In this document: in pieces, positions 5,823 through 12,467 of the stretch
Layout: each line of letters opens with the position of its first letter
Position numbering within the stretch: the stretch's first letter is position 1
Source of the DNA: JBQCDV01 sp051960855
GTDB taxonomy: Bacteria; Actinomycetota; Actinomycetes; JAJZTN01
Assembly (NCBI GenBank): GCA_051960855.1
Contig: JBQCDV010000205.1
Coordinates: 1 to 13,704, forward strand
Direction: 5' to 3'
DNA: 13,704 nt
Notes under the pieces: generated by a model
The model's input: the letters and a program-made list of their open reading frames with translations, nothing else
Database searches by the model: none
What the model was told of the DNA's origin: nothing
Made by a program: the position numbers and the translations under genes

Positions 5823-6368
5823 CTACAGAGCCTTGCCGAAGGTGGAGTGCGGAGACACCTTGACCGCCGGGGCGGCTACCCCGGACCACTCCGCCTCCCG
5901 GATCGCCTTGAGTGCCAGCTTGCGCTGCTCCCGGTCCATCCGGTCGATGAAGAGAACGCCGTCGAGATGGTCGGTCTCGTGCTGGACGCAGCGGGCGAGC
6001 AGGTCCGTGCCTTCGATGACCACGGGCTCACCGTGCAGGTCCTGGCCCTTGGCCACCGCGCGCCACGCGCGCTTCGTGTCGAAGGACAGGCCAGGGAAGC
6101 TGAGGCAGCCTTCCTCGCCGTCCTGCTGCTCCTCGGAGAGGTCGAGCACGGGGTTGCACAGGTGTCCGAGGACGCCGTCGACCCAGTAGGTGAAGACGCG
6201 CAGCCCCACCCCGATCTGTGGCGCGGCGAGTCCCGCTCCCGGCGCATCGCGCATCGTGTCGGTCAGGTCGTCGACGAGCTGGCGCAGCTCCTTGTCGAAG
6301 TCGACGACCGGCTCCGCGGGAGTCCGCAGGATGGGGTCACCGAACAGTCGGATGGGCTGGATCGCCAC
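5823..6368 (-). CDS. def: Peptide deformylase
   Basis: This metalloenzyme removes the formyl group from the N-terminal methionine of new proteins at the ribosome exit. All three family motifs are present in the 181-residue protein: GAGLAAPQIG at 44-53, EEGCLSFPG at 85-93 with metal ligand Cys88, and QHETDHLDG at 129-137. The last supplies ligands His130 and His134 and catalytic Glu131. The start is GTG at 6368 with GAGGAG 6 nt upstream (6375-6380), one of the best ribosome binding sites in the window. This fits a fresh translation start after the 91-nt gap behind priA. fmt follows 3 nt after its stop. Confidence 0.98.
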   Translation of the reverse strand: MAIQPIRLFGDPILRTPAEPVVDFDKELRQLVDDLTDTMRDAPGAGLAAPQIGVGLRVFTYWVDGVLGHLCNPVLDLSEEQQDGEEGCLSFPGLSFDTKRAWRAVAKGQDLHGEPVVIEGTDLLARCVQHETDHLDGVLFIDRMDREQRKLALKAIREAEWSGVAAPAVKVSPHSTFGKAL

Positions 6369-6429
6369 GAGCGGCTCCTCGCGTGGTCAAGGGATCGTGC
6401 ACAAGTCTAGGTAGGTGCCAACACGGCAA

Positions 6430-6456
6430 GCACCCACCGGCTTCCGCGGCGGGCGC
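6430..6456 (-). terminator. GC-rich stem-loop after priA (terminator-like, no U-tract)
   Basis: Just after the priA stop, GCGCCCGCCG (6447-6456) can pair with CGGTGGGTGC (6430-6439) over ten positions including G-U pairs, with a 7-nt loop. It is not followed by a U-run. The remaining 60 nt before def contain TAGACT at 6404-6409, which looks like a -10 hexamer but has no convincing -35 partner. Whether def has its own promoter cannot be settled by eye. Confidence 0.35.
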
Positions 6457-6459
6457 CGC

Positions 6460-8559
6460 TCAGGCGAAGTCGTGGGGGTCGATGCGGGCGCGCAGCGGCA
6501 CGGGGTCCTTGCGCACAGAACGCGCGGCCGCCTCCTTGCGCAGCGCGGCGGTGAGCGCGAGACCAGCTGACCGGGGAACGCGCACGAGGAGACGCGCCTG
6601 GGCCGGCTCGTGGGCGTCCTGATGGACCGCCCCCGCGGCGAGCGGGACAGGCCCGAGCCGCTCGGCCGACGGGGGCAGGTCGAGGTTCGCGCCGAGCTCC
6701 AGCAGCGACGACTCGGGCCCGACGATCTCGGCGACGCGCGCGGCCGGAGGCAGATGGACCTCGCGCCGGTCAGCGAGCTCACGCCGCGCCAGCCACACCG
6801 GATCCCACCGGACCAGGGCCTGCACGGCCGCGGCTTCGCTCGGCGCCATCACCACCACGTGGCCGTCGCGCGCTCCGGAGCGCACGAGCGCAGCGGCGTT
6901 GATCCACCGACGAAGCGCCTCCTCACTGGCACGCAGCTCGGGGCGGGACAGCAGCAACCAGCCGTCCAACAGCAGGGCTGCCGCATAGCCGCCTTCGGCG
7001 ACGGGCTCCGCACCGGGTGTCGCCACGACGAGCGCCGGTGCGGGTCCCACCTCCGCGCGGACGTCGCCGTCACCGTGGCGCCCCGAGACGACCACCGGGT
7101 AGCCGGGGAACGCCCGGCCGAGCTCCTCAGCGGTCCGGCGGGCGCCGACGAGGGCCGCCCGCAGCCGCCCCGAGCCGCACTCCGGGCAGCGCCAGTCGGC
7201 CTGCGCGCTGCCGCACCATCCGCAGCACGCAGCGGTCCCCGGGTTGAGCTGCAGCGGTCCGGCGCAGCGAGCACAGCGAGCCGGATGGCGGCATTGCTGA
7301 CACGCCACGGCCGGGACGTAGCCGGCGCGAGGTACCTGGACGAGGACCGGTCCTGATGCCAACGCGGCGCGGGCAACGCGCACGGCGAGGGACGGCAGCC
7401 GGGCAACGGAAGCGTGGGCGTCGCGTTCGCGTTCGACGTCGTCCCCGGCGACGGTCACGCGGGGAGCGAGCCGGCGCAGCCGCTCGCGGGGCGTGGTGAG
7501 CAGCCGCGCCCACCCCTGCTCCGTGAGGGCCAGCCCCTGCGCGGTCACGGTGTGACCGGCCACCAGCAGCGCCGCGTCCTGCTGGAGCGCCCGCAGCGCG
7601 GCGACCTCCCGTACATGCGGATAGGGCGCGCGCGGCTCGGCGTGCAGGTCGTCACCGTCATCCCACACCGCGACCAGACCGAGCTCGCGGACGGGCGCGA
7701 ACACCGCAGCTCGCGTGCCGAGGACGACCCGTGCCTGCCCCTGCAGCGCGCGCAGCCACCGCCGGTAGCGAGCCTCCGGTCCCAGGTCGGCGCGCAGCTC
7801 GACGACGAGCCGGGAGGCCAGGCGTGGTGCGAGGGCGGCTGCGAGCGTTGTGACATCCCGCGCATCGGGCACGACCAGGACCGCACTGCGCCCCGCAGCC
7901 ACCGTGGCCACCGCCGCCTGGGCCAGCAGCTCGGTCCAGGCATCCCCCGGCGCCACCGCCGCCACTGCCCGCGCGGGCAGGCCGCCCGCGAGAGCGCCGA
8001 ACCACTCACCGCCCCCGGTGTAGGCCCGCCAGCCTGTGCCGTCGACGGCGAGGGGGGTCCCATCGGCGGTGCACGGGTCAACGCCGGAAGCGGCCGCAGC
8101 CCCTGCTGGGCTGGCACCGCTCTCGCCCCAGACCGCCCGCTCGCCGCGCGCGTGACGCGGCGGGATCGCGAGACGCAGCACGTCGGCGGCCGTGCCGGCG
8201 TAGCGGTCGGCGACCGCGCGGGCCAGGGCGGCGGTCTCGGGAGTCAGGACCGGGACGGGTGAGACCACCGCGGACAGCGGCGCCAGCTCGCCAGGATGGT
8301 CGCTACCCGCGGCGCGCTCCAGGATCCAGCCGTTGAGCAGTTGGCCCGCGAAGCGGACCCGCACCCGCACACCGGGCTGGGCAGCCTCGCTCATGGTCTC
8401 CGGCACCGCGAAGTCGAACGGGCGGTCGAGGTGGGGCAGCGGGATGTCGACGAGCACGCGGGCGACGGGCAGCTCAGCGGCCGGTGTCCACGGACGGCGC
8501 CGCTGAGCGACCCGCTCGGGGAGGCCGAAGAGGGCCTCGGCCGGCGCTGCGTCGTTCAT
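6460..8559 (-). CDS. priA: PriA-like primosomal protein N', degenerate actinobacterial form
   Basis: PriA restarts stalled replication forks by recognising branched DNA and loading the replicative helicase. The 699-residue product keeps the N-terminal DNA-binding domain (VLVDIPLPHLDRPFDFAVP near 35-53, then the VRVRVRFAGQLLNGW strand region). It also keeps the zinc-binding block with Cys at 420, 423, 429, 432, 446, 449, 458 and 461. The ATPase core is degenerate: no GxGKT Walker A is present (AVAPGDAWTELL at 201-212 stands in its place) and WDDGDDL at 299-305 replaces the DEAH box. Loss of helicase motifs is known for actinobacterial PriA homologues, so this is not a decayed copy; the frame is open throughout. 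It probably keeps a structural or loading role without helicase activity. The ATG at 8559 has only a close-set AGGA upstream. priA before fmt-rsmB-rpe is conserved in the phylum. Confidence 0.92.
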   Translation of the reverse strand: MNDAAPAEALFGLPERVAQRRRPWTPAAELPVARVLVDIPLPHLDRPFDFAVPETMSEAAQPGVRVRVRFAGQLLNGWILERAAGSDHPGELAPLSAVVSPVPVLTPETAALARAVADRYAGTAADVLRLAIPPRHARGERAVWGESGASPAGAAAASGVDPCTADGTPLAVDGTGWRAYTGGGEWFGALAGGLPARAVAAVAPGDAWTELLAQAAVATVAAGRSAVLVVPDARDVTTLAAALAPRLASRLVVELRADLGPEARYRRWLRALQGQARVVLGTRAAVFAPVRELGLVAVWDDGDDLHAEPRAPYPHVREVAALRALQQDAALLVAGHTVTAQGLALTEQGWARLLTTPRERLRRLAPRVTVAGDDVERERDAHASVARLPSLAVRVARAALASGPVLVQVPRAGYVPAVACQQCRHPARCARCAGPLQLNPGTAACCGWCGSAQADWRCPECGSGRLRAALVGARRTAEELGRAFPGYPVVVSGRHGDGDVRAEVGPAPALVVATPGAEPVAEGGYAAALLLDGWLLLSRPELRASEEALRRWINAAALVRSGARDGHVVVMAPSEAAAVQALVRWDPVWLARRELADRREVHLPPAARVAEIVGPESSLLELGANLDLPPSAERLGPVPLAAGAVHQDAHEPAQARLLVRVPRSAGLALTAALRKEAAARSVRKDPVPLRARIDPHDFA

Positions 8560-8617
8560 GTCCTCAGGTGTAGTCGGTGGGACCGACAGGGTTGCGAGCG
8601 CCCCGGCCGGGAGCAGC

Positions 8618-9316
8618 TCAGGAGCCCACGAGGCGGCCGAAGCCGAAGGTCAGGGCTGCGGCCGTCGCACCGAGCAGGAGCTGGCGCAGCCCGCTGAACC
8701 ACCACGGCGCCGCCGTCACGCGGCTGACGAGCGCTCCGGCAGCGAAGAGCCCGACGAGAGCGAGCACGAGCGCCGGCAGCAGGCTGGTGGCACCGAGCAG
8801 GTAGGGCAGCAGTGGCACGAGCGCGCCGACCGCGAAGCACAGGAACGACGACACCGCCGCCACGTAGGGGGAGGGCAGGTCGTGCGGGTCGAGCCCGAGC
8901 TCCTCGCGCACGTGCACGGCGAGGGCCTGCTCGTGGTCGGCGGAGATCTGCCGCGCGAACTCCCGCGCCAGGTCCAGGTCGACGCCGCGCGCGGCGTACA
9001 TCTGCGCCAGCTCCTCCTGCTCGGCGGCTCCGTTGTCGCGCAGCTCGCGGCGTTCGAGCTCGATCTCGGCCTGGGCGAGCTCCGCCTGGCTGGCGACCGA
9101 CGTGTACTCCCCCGCCGCCATCGAGAAGGCGCCGGCGGCAAGCCCGGCAAGACCTGCGAGCACGACCGTGCCGGAGCGGACGCCTCCGCCGGCGACGCCC
9201 GCGATCAGCGCGAAGTTGGAGACCAGGCCATCCATCGCGCCGAAGACCGCCGGCCGCAGCCAGCCGCCGGTGACGTCGCGGTGCTCGTGCTCGACGAGGT
9301 CCCGCACGTCGCTCAT
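8618..9316 (-). CDS. VIT1/CCC1-family transporter, predicted iron or manganese carrier
   Basis: This family moves ferrous iron or manganese across membranes; plant and yeast members fill the vacuole, and bacterial members are thought to act in detoxification. The 232-residue protein has five likely membrane helices, at about 23-42, 50-70, 150-172, 178-198 and 208-230. Family motifs are FGAMDGLVSNFALIAGVAGG in helix 1 and AFSMAAGEYTSVASQ at 63-77. Between helices 2 and 3 a Glu-rich cytoplasmic region (about 79-142) matches the metal-binding domain of VIT1. Its ATG at 9316 overlaps the lgt stop in ATGA, so it is the distal gene of the trp-lgt operon. Which metal it carries cannot be read from the sequence. 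Confidence 0.93.
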   Translation of the reverse strand: MSDVRDLVEHEHRDVTGGWLRPAVFGAMDGLVSNFALIAGVAGGGVRSGTVVLAGLAGLAAGAFSMAAGEYTSVASQAELAQAEIELERRELRDNGAAEQEELAQMYAARGVDLDLAREFARQISADHEQALAVHVREELGLDPHDLPSPYVAAVSSFLCFAVGALVPLLPYLLGATSLLPALVLALVGLFAAGALVSRVTAAPWWFSGLRQLLLGATAAALTFGFGRLVGS

Positions 9317-10173
9317 GCCTGCGCCCCTTCCCGAACGTCGCCGTGCTCGTCCTCGCGTGCGCCGTCGCGCAGCACGTCGTCCTCGCGGCCGGGCCGCAGC
9401 CGCGCCGAGACGACGATGTAGGTGACGGCTCCGACGAAGACGATCAACGAGGTCCAGTCGTTGAGCCGCAGCCCGAGGATCCGGTGGGCGTCATCGATGC
9501 GCAGCCACTCGATCCAGGCGCGGCCGACCGTGTAGGCGGCGACGTAGAGGGCGAAGGCACGGCCGTGCCCGAGGCGGAAGCGCCGGTCGGCCCAGATCAC
9601 GAGCACAGCGACGCCGATGCACCACAGCGACTCGTAGAGGAACGTGGGCTGGAAGGTCGAGAACTGCTCGTAGCCCGGCGGCCGGTGAGCGGGATCGATC
9701 TGCAGCCCCCACGGCAGCGAGGTCGGGCGGCCGAAGAGCTCCTGGTTGAACCAGTTGCCCCAGCGACCCAGCGCCTGCGCCAGCACGATGCCGGGTGCGA
9801 GGGCGTCGGCCAGCGGCGGCAGCTTGACGCCGCTGCGGCGTGCGCCGATCCACGCCCCCAACCCGCCGAGCACGATCGCACCCCAGATGCCGAGGCCGCC
9901 GCGCCAGATGGCGAAGGCCTCCCAGGGGTGGCCGCCGGGGCCGAAGTAGGGCGCAGACGTGGTGATGACGTGGTAGAGCCGGCCACCGATGATGCCGAAC
10001 GGCACCGCCCAGACCGCGATGTCACCGACCTGGCCCGGCCGGCCTCCTCGCGCGATCCAGCGGCGGTTGCCCAGCCAGATCGCGACGAGGATGCCGGCGA
10101 TGATGCACAGCGCGTACCCGCGGATCGGGAACGGTCCGATCGAGACCGAGCTGACCGGCGGGCTGGGAATCAC
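9313..10173 (-). CDS. lgt: Prolipoprotein diacylglyceryl transferase
   Basis: Lgt transfers diacylglyceryl from phosphatidylglycerol to the lipobox cysteine of prolipoproteins, the first step of lipoprotein maturation, in the cytoplasmic membrane. With GTG 10173 as start the protein has 286 residues and about seven membrane helices. The Lgt signature GRWGNWFNQELFGRP is at 136-150 (Arg137, Asn140, Glu145). GRAWIEWLR at 217-225 supplies Arg218 and Glu222, the pair known as Arg239/Glu243 in E. coli. Tyr20 lies in the N-terminal RGYAL motif. The E. coli His103 position appears to be Arg91 here (WRGGLGIWG). The charged tail after 260 is cytoplasmic. An open frame continues 55 codons upstream but only as an off-frame reading of the dsbA-like gene; GTG 10173 overlaps that gene's stop in GTGA. 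Confidence 0.97.
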   Translation of the reverse strand: MIPSPPVSSVSIGPFPIRGYALCIIAGILVAIWLGNRRWIARGGRPGQVGDIAVWAVPFGIIGGRLYHVITTSAPYFGPGGHPWEAFAIWRGGLGIWGAIVLGGLGAWIGARRSGVKLPPLADALAPGIVLAQALGRWGNWFNQELFGRPTSLPWGLQIDPAHRPPGYEQFSTFQPTFLYESLWCIGVAVLVIWADRRFRLGHGRAFALYVAAYTVGRAWIEWLRIDDAHRILGLRLNDWTSLIVFVGAVTYIVVSARLRPGREDDVLRDGAREDEHGDVREGAQA

Positions 10174-10955
10174 TTGGCGGGGCCGGCCTTCTCGACGAGC
10201 TGCTGGAACTTCTCGTTGCTGAACTGCTGGTTGCCGTCCGTGAGGTCGCCGAAGTTGACCTCCTTGCCGTTGATCAGGATGGTCGGGGTGCCCTGCAGGC
10301 CCTTCTTGTCGAACTCCTGCTGCACCGCGGTGACCCACTGCTTGTACTTCAGGTCCTTGATGCCCTGCGCCACCTCGGAGCCCTTGGCGCCCGCCTGCTT
10401 GGCGAAGTCGATCAACTGCTGGTCGGTCAGCCCCGGCGTCTGCTCCTTGGGCTGGTTGGCGAACAGGATCGAGTGGAAGTCCAGGAAGTTCTGGATGCCG
10501 GTGTCAGCGACCACGCCGGCAGCGTTGGCGGCGCGGACCGAGTAGCTGCTGCCCCACTGCGGGCTGAGGAACGAGGCCGGGTGGAAGATGACCCGCACCT
10601 TCTTGGCCTCGATCTGCTTCTCCAGCCAGTCGCCGTTGGCCTTCTCGAAGGCGGCGCAGATCGGGCACTGGAAGTCCTCCCACAGGTCGATCTGCGGGAC
10701 CTTGGCACCGGCGTCGGCACCGGTGGCGATGCCACCACCCTGAGAGGCCACAGCCTGCGGCCGGGTGTTGCTCGTCACGCGCGAGGCCATGATCGCGTAG
10801 ATCGCGCCCGCGAGCACGACCGCGAGGACGGCCGTGACGGTGATGATGCGGATGCGGCGTTCCTTCTTCTGCCGCGCCGCCTCCTGCTCCCGCAGCTTTG
10901 CGGCTGCGGCCGCACGCGCGTCCTTGCGGCTCGTCGCCTGTCGCGCACCGCTCAT
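10170..10955 (-). CDS. Membrane-anchored DsbA-like thioredoxin-fold protein
   Basis: This 261-residue protein has a Lys/Arg/Ala-rich cytoplasmic N-terminus (1-35), one membrane helix (about 36-58) and an extracytoplasmic thioredoxin-fold domain. The active site is Cys97-Pro-Ile-Cys100 in DFQCPICAAFE, and the cis-Pro loop GTPTILINGK puts Pro224 opposite it. The helical insert between them is typical of DsbA/DsbG-type thioredoxins (thioredoxin_4). It probably makes or reshuffles disulfides in exported proteins. The upstream gene encodes a MauE-like membrane protein with a CxC motif, the kind of partner that exchanges electrons with such thioredoxins. Its ATG at 10955 follows a purine-rich GGACGGAAG. 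Its stop overlaps the lgt start, so the two are coupled. Oxidase or isomerase activity cannot be decided from sequence. Confidence 0.93.
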   Translation of the reverse strand: MSGARQATSRKDARAAAAAKLREQEAARQKKERRIRIITVTAVLAVVLAGAIYAIMASRVTSNTRPQAVASQGGGIATGADAGAKVPQIDLWEDFQCPICAAFEKANGDWLEKQIEAKKVRVIFHPASFLSPQWGSSYSVRAANAAGVVADTGIQNFLDFHSILFANQPKEQTPGLTDQQLIDFAKQAGAKGSEVAQGIKDLKYKQWVTAVQQEFDKKGLQGTPTILINGKEVNFGDLTDGNQQFSNEKFQQLVEKAGPAK

Positions 10956-10998
10956 TCGGCTTCCGTCCTTCGGAGTCGTCCCGCGCGGAGGCGGGGCT

Positions 10999-11021
10999 GG
11001 CTAGGAAAAGTCGAGCTAGCC
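10999..11021. repeat. Small inverted repeat over the stop codon of the MauE-like gene
   Basis: GGCTAG (10999-11004) and CTAGCC (11016-11021) form a 6-bp inverted repeat with an 11-nt loop spanning the TAG stop. A second small stem, CCCGC/GCGGG, lies at 10980-10995 in the same 60-nt gap before the dsbA-like gene. Neither is followed by a U-run. They could be weak intercistronic hairpins. Confidence 0.35.
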
Positions 11022-11603
11022 CTGCTGGTCGTGCTCGTCCCAGTCGTCTTCGGAGCCCTCAACGTCATCGTCGGCCCAAACGTGCCCCCGCCGCTGTCGA
11101 CGCAGGTCCCCGTCGAGGGCGAAGACGCTGGCTGGGCGCCAGACGAGTAGTGCGGCCAGCAGGAGCAAGCCGGTGTCGCGCAGCATCTCCTGGGGGTAGG
11201 CGGTGTCGCCGGCTCCCACCTTGCCACCGCCGCCGAAGCAGCCGCAGTCGATGGAGATGCCGCGTGCCCACACCGAGGCGATGCCGATGAGGAAGGCGAC
11301 GAGCAGCACGCCCAGGACGCCTGCGGACAGCCGGGTCAGCAAACCGACGATGAGCAGGACTGCCATCGCGATCTCCAGCCACGGCAGCGCGTAGCCGATC
11401 ACGCGACCGAGGTCGTAGGGCAGGATCTGGTAGGCGGTGACGGCACGTGCGGAGGCGGCCGGGTTGCCGACCTTGAGCAGGCCTGCAGCCAGGAAGGTCC
11501 CGCCGAGCACGAGCCGGGCGACCAGGGTCACCCAGGGCAGCCACCTCAGCTGCCAGCCGTCGTGCCCGTCGGTCCTCGCGCCGGATGCGGTCGCGGTGGC
11601 CAT
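11016..11603 (-). CDS. MauE/DoxX-type membrane protein with CxC motif
   Basis: The 195-residue protein has four hydrophobic helices, at about 24-44, 68-90, 94-114 and 140-158, and the sequence ISIDCGCFGGGG with Cys120 and Cys122. This CxCFG motif and layout fit the MauE family, membrane proteins first known from methylamine utilisation, where MauE works with the thioredoxin-like MauD in disulfide formation. No methylamine dehydrogenase genes are present, so the role here is inferred from the next gene, a DsbA-like thioredoxin it may keep oxidised or reduced. The GLLKVGNP stretch after helix 1 is the usual DoxX/MauE loop. The C-terminal tail (about 175-195) is strongly acidic. The ATG at 11603 has AAGGAG 5 nt upstream, a good ribosome binding site. 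Confidence 0.85.
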   Translation of the reverse strand: MATATASGARTDGHDGWQLRWLPWVTLVARLVLGGTFLAAGLLKVGNPAASARAVTAYQILPYDLGRVIGYALPWLEIAMAVLLIVGLLTRLSAGVLGVLLVAFLIGIASVWARGISIDCGCFGGGGKVGAGDTAYPQEMLRDTGLLLLAALLVWRPASVFALDGDLRRQRRGHVWADDDVEGSEDDWDEHDQQG

Positions 11604-11627
11604 GCCGTCTCCTTGCCGAGTCTCAGC

Positions 11628-11645
11628 GTCGATCAGGCGATCGAC
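11628..11645 (-). other. Perfect 7-bp hairpin directly after the trpA stop codon
   Basis: GTCGATC and GATCGAC pair exactly around the 4-nt loop GCCT, starting at the first base after the trpA TGA and ending 24 nt before the MauE-like start. There is no U-run. The position suggests an mRNA 3'-end or processing hairpin that could set different levels for trpBA and the downstream genes. Confidence 0.5.
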
Positions 11646-12467
11646 TCACGTCGTCACTGCCGGGGCCGCACCCCGCACGCCGGCGGCGAGTTCGGCGGCA
11701 AGGTCGTGCACGGCGCGTGCGGCCTCGTCGAGGCCAGCAGCGTCGAGCACCCGCCGCACGAAGGCGGATCCGACGATGACTCCATCAGCGTAGGCGGCGA
11801 TCTCGGCTGCCTGGGCGCCGTTGGACACACCCAGCCCGACGCAGACTGGGGTGTCGGTCACGTCCCGCACGCGCCCGACCAGGCCCGGGGCGGCGCTGCT
11901 CGTCGCCGTCCGTGTGCCGGTGACGCCCATGACGCTCGCCGCGTAGACGAAGCCACGGCAGGCAGCAGCGGTGCTGCGCAGCCTCGCCTCGCTCGAGCTC
12001 GGGGCGACGAGGAAGACCTTGTCGAGGCCGTGCGCGTCGGCGGCCTCGACCCAGGGGTCAGCCTCATCCGGCGTCAGGTCCGGCGTGATCAGCCCCGCGC
12101 CGCCAGCGGACGCGAAGTCGGCGGCGAAGCGAGCCACGCCATAGCGCTCGATGGGGTTCCAGTACGTCATGACCAGCGCGGGGCCGGTCGCCGCCACCTC
12201 CTCCACGACGTGGAGGACGTCGCGGGTGCGGGTGCCCGCCTGGAGCGCGGTCTCGGCTGCGCGCTGAACGGTCGGGCCGTCGAGCACGGGGTCGCTGTAG
12301 GGCAGCCCGATCTCGACGACGTCGCAGCCACCGTCGAGCATCGCCTGCAGCAGCCGGACGCTGCCCGCGACGGTCGGAAAGCCCGCCGGCAGGTAGCCCA
12401 CGAGAGCGGCTCGGCCCTCGGCGCGGGCGGCCGCGATCACCGGCCCGACAGTGCGGAGGGCGGTCAC
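11646..12467 (-). CDS. trpA: Tryptophan synthase alpha chain
   Basis: TrpA cleaves indole-3-glycerol phosphate to indole and glyceraldehyde 3-phosphate, passing indole through a tunnel to TrpB. The 273-residue protein has VGYLPAGFPT at 23-32 and VVEIGLPYSDPVLDGPTVQ at 50-68. Catalytic Glu52 and Asp63 match Glu49 and Asp60 of the enteric enzyme. TYWNPIERYG, GLITPDLTPDEA, GFVYAASVMGVTGTR (phosphate loop) and GLGVSNGAQA follow in the expected order. The start is GTG at 12467, overlapping the trpB stop in GTGA, a common arrangement for this two-subunit enzyme. The frame stays open far upstream into trpB, but that part is an off-frame reading and not an extension of TrpA. Confidence 0.98.
   Translation of the reverse strand: MTALRTVGPVIAAARAEGRAALVGYLPAGFPTVAGSVRLLQAMLDGGCDVVEIGLPYSDPVLDGPTVQRAAETALQAGTRTRDVLHVVEEVAATGPALVMTYWNPIERYGVARFAADFASAGGAGLITPDLTPDEADPWVEAADAHGLDKVFLVAPSSSEARLRSTAAACRGFVYAASVMGVTGTRTATSSAAPGLVGRVRDVTDTPVCVGLGVSNGAQAAEIAAYADGVIVGSAFVRRVLDAAGLDEAARAVHDLAAELAAGVRGAAPAVTT

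Noticed and set aside
10174..10338. 55-codon N-terminal extension of lgt
   Set aside because: It lies in an off-frame reading of the dsbA-like gene. Lgt proteins begin close to the IPSPP...FPIRGYAL segment, and GTG 10173 overlaps the upstream stop by 4 nt.
9343..10545. 400-codon plus-strand ORF antisense to lgt and the dsbA-like gene
   Set aside because: Both genes on the other strand are certain from conserved motifs. The plus-strand product has no recognisable domain and is a shadow of high third-position GC.
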